Below, one piece after another: positions 60,824 to 64,000 of a DNA stretch of 64,000 nt. Each line of letters opens with the position of its first letter. The first letter of the stretch is position 1. The stretch is taken from contig NZ_RCVQ01000003.1 in NCBI RefSeq assembly GCF_016107285.1, forward strand, positions 248,001 through 312,000, written 5' to 3'. The translations under genes were made by a program, and so were the position numbers. The stretch comes from Roseomonas sp. KE0001. GTDB taxonomy: Bacteria > Pseudomonadota > Alphaproteobacteria > Acetobacterales > Acetobacteraceae. A model generated the notes under the pieces. It did no database searches and had not been told where the DNA came from. It saw only the letters and a program-made list of their open reading frames with translations.

Positions 60824-61570
60824 ATGAGCGGCATGTTCGGACTGGATGGAAAGGTGGCGCTGGTGACCGGCGCCACGGGCGGCATCGGCGCCGCGATCGC
60901 CCGCGCGCTCCATGCGCAGGGCGCGAAGGTGGCGCTCTCGGGCACGCGTGAGGCGGTGCTGCGCGAGCTGGCCGACGAGCTGGGCGAGGGCGCGCTGGTG
61001 GCGCCGGCCAACCTGTCCGACCCCGCCGCGCCGCAGGCGCTGATCGAGAAGGTCGAGGCGGAGCTCGGGCGGCTCGACATCCTGGTCAACAATGCCGGCT
61101 TCACCCGGGACGGCCTGGCCATGCGGATGTCCGACCAGGACTGGTCGGACGTGCTGGAGGTCGATCTGGCGGCGCCGTTCCGGCTGGCGCGCGCCTCGCT
61201 GCGCGGCATGATGAAGCGTCGCTCGGGCCGGATCGTCTCGATCGCCTCGATCGTCGGCGTCACCGGCAATCCCGGCCAGGCGAACTATGCGGCCGCCAAG
61301 GCCGGGCTGATCGGCATGAGCAAGTCGCTGGCCCAGGAAGTGGCCAGCCGTGGCATCACGGTGAATGTCGTGGCGCCCGGCTTCGTGCGCACCCCGATGA
61401 CCGATGCGCTCAACGAGCAGCAGAAGGCCCGGCTGATGGAGCGGATTCCGCTGGGCCGCATGGGCGAGGCCACTGATATCGCGGCCGCGGTTGCCTATCT
61501 GGCATCCGATGCCGCCGGCTGGGTCACCGGCGCCACCCTGCACGTGAACGGCGGGATGGCGATGACCTGA
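60824..61570 (+). CDS. fabG: 3-oxoacyl-ACP reductase
   Basis: 248-residue NADPH-dependent SDR reducing the beta-keto group of acyl-[58 protein letters not shown] (active-site Ser-Tyr-Lys) and the end [12 protein letters not shown] are classic FabG. GAGGCG precedes ATG 60824. A GCCGGG/CCCGGC hairpin (about 61579-61602) after the stop may attenuate read-through into acpP. Confidence 0.96.
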   Translation: MSGMFGLDGKVALVTGATGGIGAAIARALHAQGAKVALSGTREAVLRELADELGEGALVAPANLSDPAAPQALIEKVEAELGRLDILVNNAGFTRDGLAMRMSDQDWSDVLEVDLAAPFRLARASLRGMMKRRSGRIVSIASIVGVTGNPGQANYAAAKAGLIGMSKSLAQEVASRGITVNVVAPGFVRTPMTDALNEQQKARLMERIPLGRMGEATDIAAAVAYLASDAAGWVTGATLHVNGGMAMT

Positions 61571-61692
61571 AACGGAACGGCCGGGAAATCTGTTCCCCGG
61601 CTTGCTTCCATGTTAATGCCGCGCAGGTCGACGACGGGGGCGGTCCCCGTCCGGAATGCCGGCAGCGTCTGCAAGCAGGAGAGACTCGGGCG

Positions 61693-61932
61693 ATGAGCGA
61701 TACCGCCGAGAAGGTGAAGAAGATCGTTGTCGAGCACCTCGGCGTCGAGGAAGCCAAGGTCACGTCCGAGGCGTCGTTCATCGACGACCTGGGGGCCGAC
61801 AGCCTCGACACCGTCGAGCTGGTGATGGCCTTCGAGGAGGCCTTTGGCGTCGAGATTCCCGACGACGCGGCCGAGAAGATCACGACCGTCAAGGACGCGA
61901 TCGACTATATCGAGGCGCAGAAGGCCGCCTGA
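61693..61932 (+). CDS. acpP: Acyl carrier protein
   Basis: 79-residue acidic carrier with phosphopantetheine serine in [20 protein letters not shown] (Ser about residue 37). It carries growing acyl chains between fab enzymes. AGGAGAG precedes ATG 61693. The 122-bp gap after fabG suggests a separate promoter for high expression, and fabF follows after 48 bp. Confidence 0.97.
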   Translation: MSDTAEKVKKIVVEHLGVEEAKVTSEASFIDDLGADSLDTVELVMAFEEAFGVEIPDDAAEKITTVKDAIDYIEAQKAA

Positions 61933-61980
61933 GGGCCTTCCATCCGCGCCGCGCAAGTAGACGTCTGGGGGAGATAACGC

Positions 61981-63264
61981 GTGTTCGGTTCTCTGACGAC
62001 GCCGCGACGCGTCGTCGTCACCGGGATGGGCATTGCATGCCCGCTCGGCGTCGGCGTCGATCATGTGTGGCGGCGGATGCTCGCCAGCGAGAGTGGCATC
62101 GGCCCGATCAGCCTCTTCGATGCCAAGGACCTGCCGGCGCGTATCGCCGGCGAGGTTCCGGCTGGCGCCAAGACCGAGGGAAAGCTCGACTTCAACGAGT
62201 GGGTCCCGGTCAAGGACCAGAAGAAGATGGACCGCTTCATCCAGCTCGCCCTCGTGGCGGCGACGGAGGCGGTCGAGGATTCGGGATGGATGCCCGAGGG
62301 TGAGGCGGATCGGAACGCCACCGGCGTGATGATCGGCTCCGGCATCGGCGGCCTGCCCGCCATCGCCGAGAACGCCCTGCTGGTCGGGGCCGGCAAGGCC
62401 CGCCGCCTGTCGCCCTTCTTCATTCCCTCGGCGCTGATCAACCTGGCCTCCGGCCATGTCTCGATCAAATACGGCTTCAAGGGACCGAACCACGCCGTGG
62501 TCACGGCCTGCGCCACCGGCGTGCACGCGCTGGGCGACGCGGCACGGCTGATCGCGTTGGGCGATGCCGATGTCATGGTCGCCGGCGGCACCGAGGCGGC
62601 GATCAGCGATATCGGCATGGCCGGCTTCTGCGCCGCCCGTGCCCTCTCGACCGGCTACAACGACACGCCGCAGGAGGCCTCGCGCCCCTGGGACGAAGGC
62701 CGCGACGGCTTCGTCATGGGCGAGGGCGCCGGTATCCTGGTGCTCGAGGAGTACGAGCACGCCAGGAAGCGCGGCGCCAAGATCTACGCTGAGGTCCTGG
62801 GCTACGGCATGTCGGGCGATGCCTATCACATCACCGCCCCGGCCGAGGGCCATGAAGGCGCCTTCCGGGCCATGAAGGCGGCGTTGCGCGACGCCGGCGT
62901 CACCCCGGAGCAGATCCAGTACGTCAATGCCCACGGCACCTCGACGCCGTTGGGCGACGACCTGGAGCTGGAAGCGGTCGAGCGGCTTTTCGGCGAGGCC
63001 GCGCGTGGCCTCGCCATGTCCTCCACCAAGTCGGCGATCGGGCATCTGCTCGGGGCCGCCGGCGCCGTGGAAGGGGTCTTCTCCATCCTCGCCATCCGGG
63101 ACGGGGTGGCGCCGCCCACCCTCAACCTGCGCAAGCCCTCGCGGGAGAGCGTGATCGACCGGGTGGCGCTGCAGCCGCAGGAGCGGCCGATCGACGTGGC
63201 GCTGTCGAACAGCTTCGGCTTCGGCGGCACCAATGCCAGCATCCTGTTCCGCAAGGCGGGCTGA
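61981..63264 (+). CDS. fabF: 3-oxoacyl-ACP synthase II
   Basis: 427-residue condensing enzyme. Active-site cysteine in HAVVTACATGVHALGDAA (about residue 176), histidines in NAHGTSTPLGDDLELEAV and KSAIGHLLGAAGAVEGVFS, lysine in the latter, and the C-terminal NSFGFGGTNASILF. It elongates acyl-ACP by two carbons. GTG 61981 is the start: GGGGGAG lies upstream, and it opens FGSLTTPRRVVVTGMGIACP. mltG follows. Confidence 0.96.
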   Translation: MFGSLTTPRRVVVTGMGIACPLGVGVDHVWRRMLASESGIGPISLFDAKDLPARIAGEVPAGAKTEGKLDFNEWVPVKDQKKMDRFIQLALVAATEAVEDSGWMPEGEADRNATGVMIGSGIGGLPAIAENALLVGAGKARRLSPFFIPSALINLASGHVSIKYGFKGPNHAVVTACATGVHALGDAARLIALGDADVMVAGGTEAAISDIGMAGFCAARALSTGYNDTPQEASRPWDEGRDGFVMGEGAGILVLEEYEHARKRGAKIYAEVLGYGMSGDAYHITAPAEGHEGAFRAMKAALRDAGVTPEQIQYVNAHGTSTPLGDDLELEAVERLFGEAARGLAMSSTKSAIGHLLGAAGAVEGVFSILAIRDGVAPPTLNLRKPSRESVIDRVALQPQERPIDVALSNSFGFGGTNASILFRKAG

Positions 63265-63391
63265 GGCACTTCCGGCCGGGCAGCGGGTTCTTCCCCTCCG
63301 CCCGGCCAGCCCCATCTGAGCATCGGGTGGGTGAAGGGCTCGCGGCCCTGGCTCAGCCTCCTTCCCCGCTTGCCGACGAGGAGGGCCGATC

Positions 63392-64000
63392 TTGCGCAAG
63401 TTCTGGATGTTCCTGCTGACCCTATTTCTTCTCCTGGTCGTGGCCGGCGCCGGAACGGCCTGGTGGGGCTGGCGCAGCTGGTCGGCGCCAGGCCCGCTGG
63501 CGCAGGCGACGCCGGTGGTGGTCGAACGCGGCGGCGGTGTCCAGACCATCGGCGCGACCCTGGCCGAGCGAGGGGTGATCCGTGATCCGCGCCTCTTCGC
63601 CGCGGCCGTCTGGCTGACGCGGGAGGAGGGGCCGCTGCGGGCCGGCGAGTTCCTCTTTCCCGCCCAGGGTTCCCTGCGCGACGTGCTGGCCGTGCTCCGC
63701 ACCGCGCGCCCGGTGCAGCGCCGTCTGACTCTGCCGGAAGGTCTGACCGCCCGGCAAATGGCGGCGATCCTGCAGCAGGCGGAGGGCCTGTATGGCGACC
63801 TGCCGACCATCGACGAGGGCGAGCTGCTGCCGGAGACCTATGCCTATAGCTGGGGCGACAACCGCGCCGGCGTGGTGCGGCGTGCCGCCGCCGCCATGCG
63901 CGAGGCGCTGGACCGGTTGTGGAAGGAGCGGGCCCCGGATCTTCCCCTGGCCAGCCCGCGAGAGGCGCTGGTGCTGGCCTCCATCGTCGAGCGGGAGACC
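63392..64000 (+). CDS. mltG: Endolytic murein transglycosylase MltG (partial, runs off window)
   Basis: Open to the window end; at least 203 residues seen. One N-terminal membrane helix (MRKFWMFLLTLFLLLVVAGA, residues 1-20) precedes the LysM-like subdomain (TPVVVERGGGVQTIGATLAE, RGVIRDPRLFAAAVW) and the YceG core with LRAGEFLFPAQGSLRDVL, RLTLPEGLTARQMAAIL and GELLPETYAYSWG, just before the catalytic SIVERET glutamate region. It cleaves nascent glycan strands. TTG 63392 is the start: GAGGAGG lies seven bases upstream and no ATG is suitable. Confidence 0.9.
   Translation, partial: MRKFWMFLLTLFLLLVVAGAGTAWWGWRSWSAPGPLAQATPVVVERGGGVQTIGATLAERGVIRDPRLFAAAVWLTREEGPLRAGEFLFPAQGSLRDVLAVLRTARPVQRRLTLPEGLTARQMAAILQQAEGLYGDLPTIDEGELLPETYAYSWGDNRAGVVRRAAAAMREALDRLWKERAPDLPLASPREALVLASIVERET

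Overview
The window is chromosomal DNA of a high-GC alphaproteobacterium, most likely an acetic-acid-bacteria relative (Acetobacteraceae, Roseomonas-like). The evidence is a complete pqqABCDE operon beside a PQQ-type sugar dehydrogenase, the order rpsF-rpsR-DUF2232-rplI with dnaB, alr and mlaEF close by, heptose/LPS synthesis (hldE), and uniformly GC-rich codon use. No rRNA, tRNA, intact insertion sequence or CRISPR array was seen.

Layout. 0-8.4 kb: AI-2E-type permease, MFS exporter, glutaminase, and an RND efflux pair. 8.4-9.5 kb: a decay zone with a LacI-family remnant broken by an in-frame TGA, and a Tat-leader/polysaccharide-deacetylase chimera. 9.5-18.7 kb: a catabolic cluster with a taurine:pyruvate-type aminotransferase, a two-subunit ThDP decarboxylase of the sulfopyruvate decarboxylase type, a four-gene PotD-type ABC importer, a dihydropyrimidinase-like hydrolase and a MYG1 protein. 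Sigma-54-like -24/-12 sites precede both the importer and the hydrolase, which suggests nitrogen-controlled use of an amino or amide compound. 18.9-30.2 kb: Na/Pi cotransporter, class I ribonucleotide reductase (nrdAB) behind candidate DnaA and NrdR sites, SCO protein, 1-Cys peroxiredoxin, cysteine synthase, a ThDP enzyme, YciI protein and a CDF metal exporter. 30.2-36.1 kb: enoyl-CoA hydratase, dGTPase, HldE, a PrpA-type phosphatase and the PQQ sugar dehydrogenase. 36.2-39.3 kb: pqqABCDE. 39.5-42.0 kb: beta-ketoadipate genes pcaF, pcaJ, pcaI with an IclR-type operator upstream. 42.2-43.3 kb: prophage debris. 43.7-54 kb: dihydroorotase-like amidohydrolase, TenA, RadA, CvpA, PurF, an SDR, asd with a probable attenuator, and mlaFE. 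53-59.5 kb: alr, dnaB, cfa, rplI, DUF2232, rpsR, rpsF. 59.9-64 kb: fabD, fabG, acpP, fabF and the start of mltG.

The most unusual feature is a pair of related non-coding elements of about 310 bp (28543-28852 and 43267-43584). Each starts with promoter-like sequence overlapping a Fur-box-like palindrome. Each can fold into the same series of hairpins, with compensatory base changes between the copies and an invariant GCAGGGG loop. They look like two paralogues of an undescribed, iron-regulated structured RNA, or of a mobile structured repeat. The second notable regulatory element is a threonine/isoleucine/lysine-rich leader peptide followed by mutually exclusive antiterminator and terminator hairpins upstream of asd.
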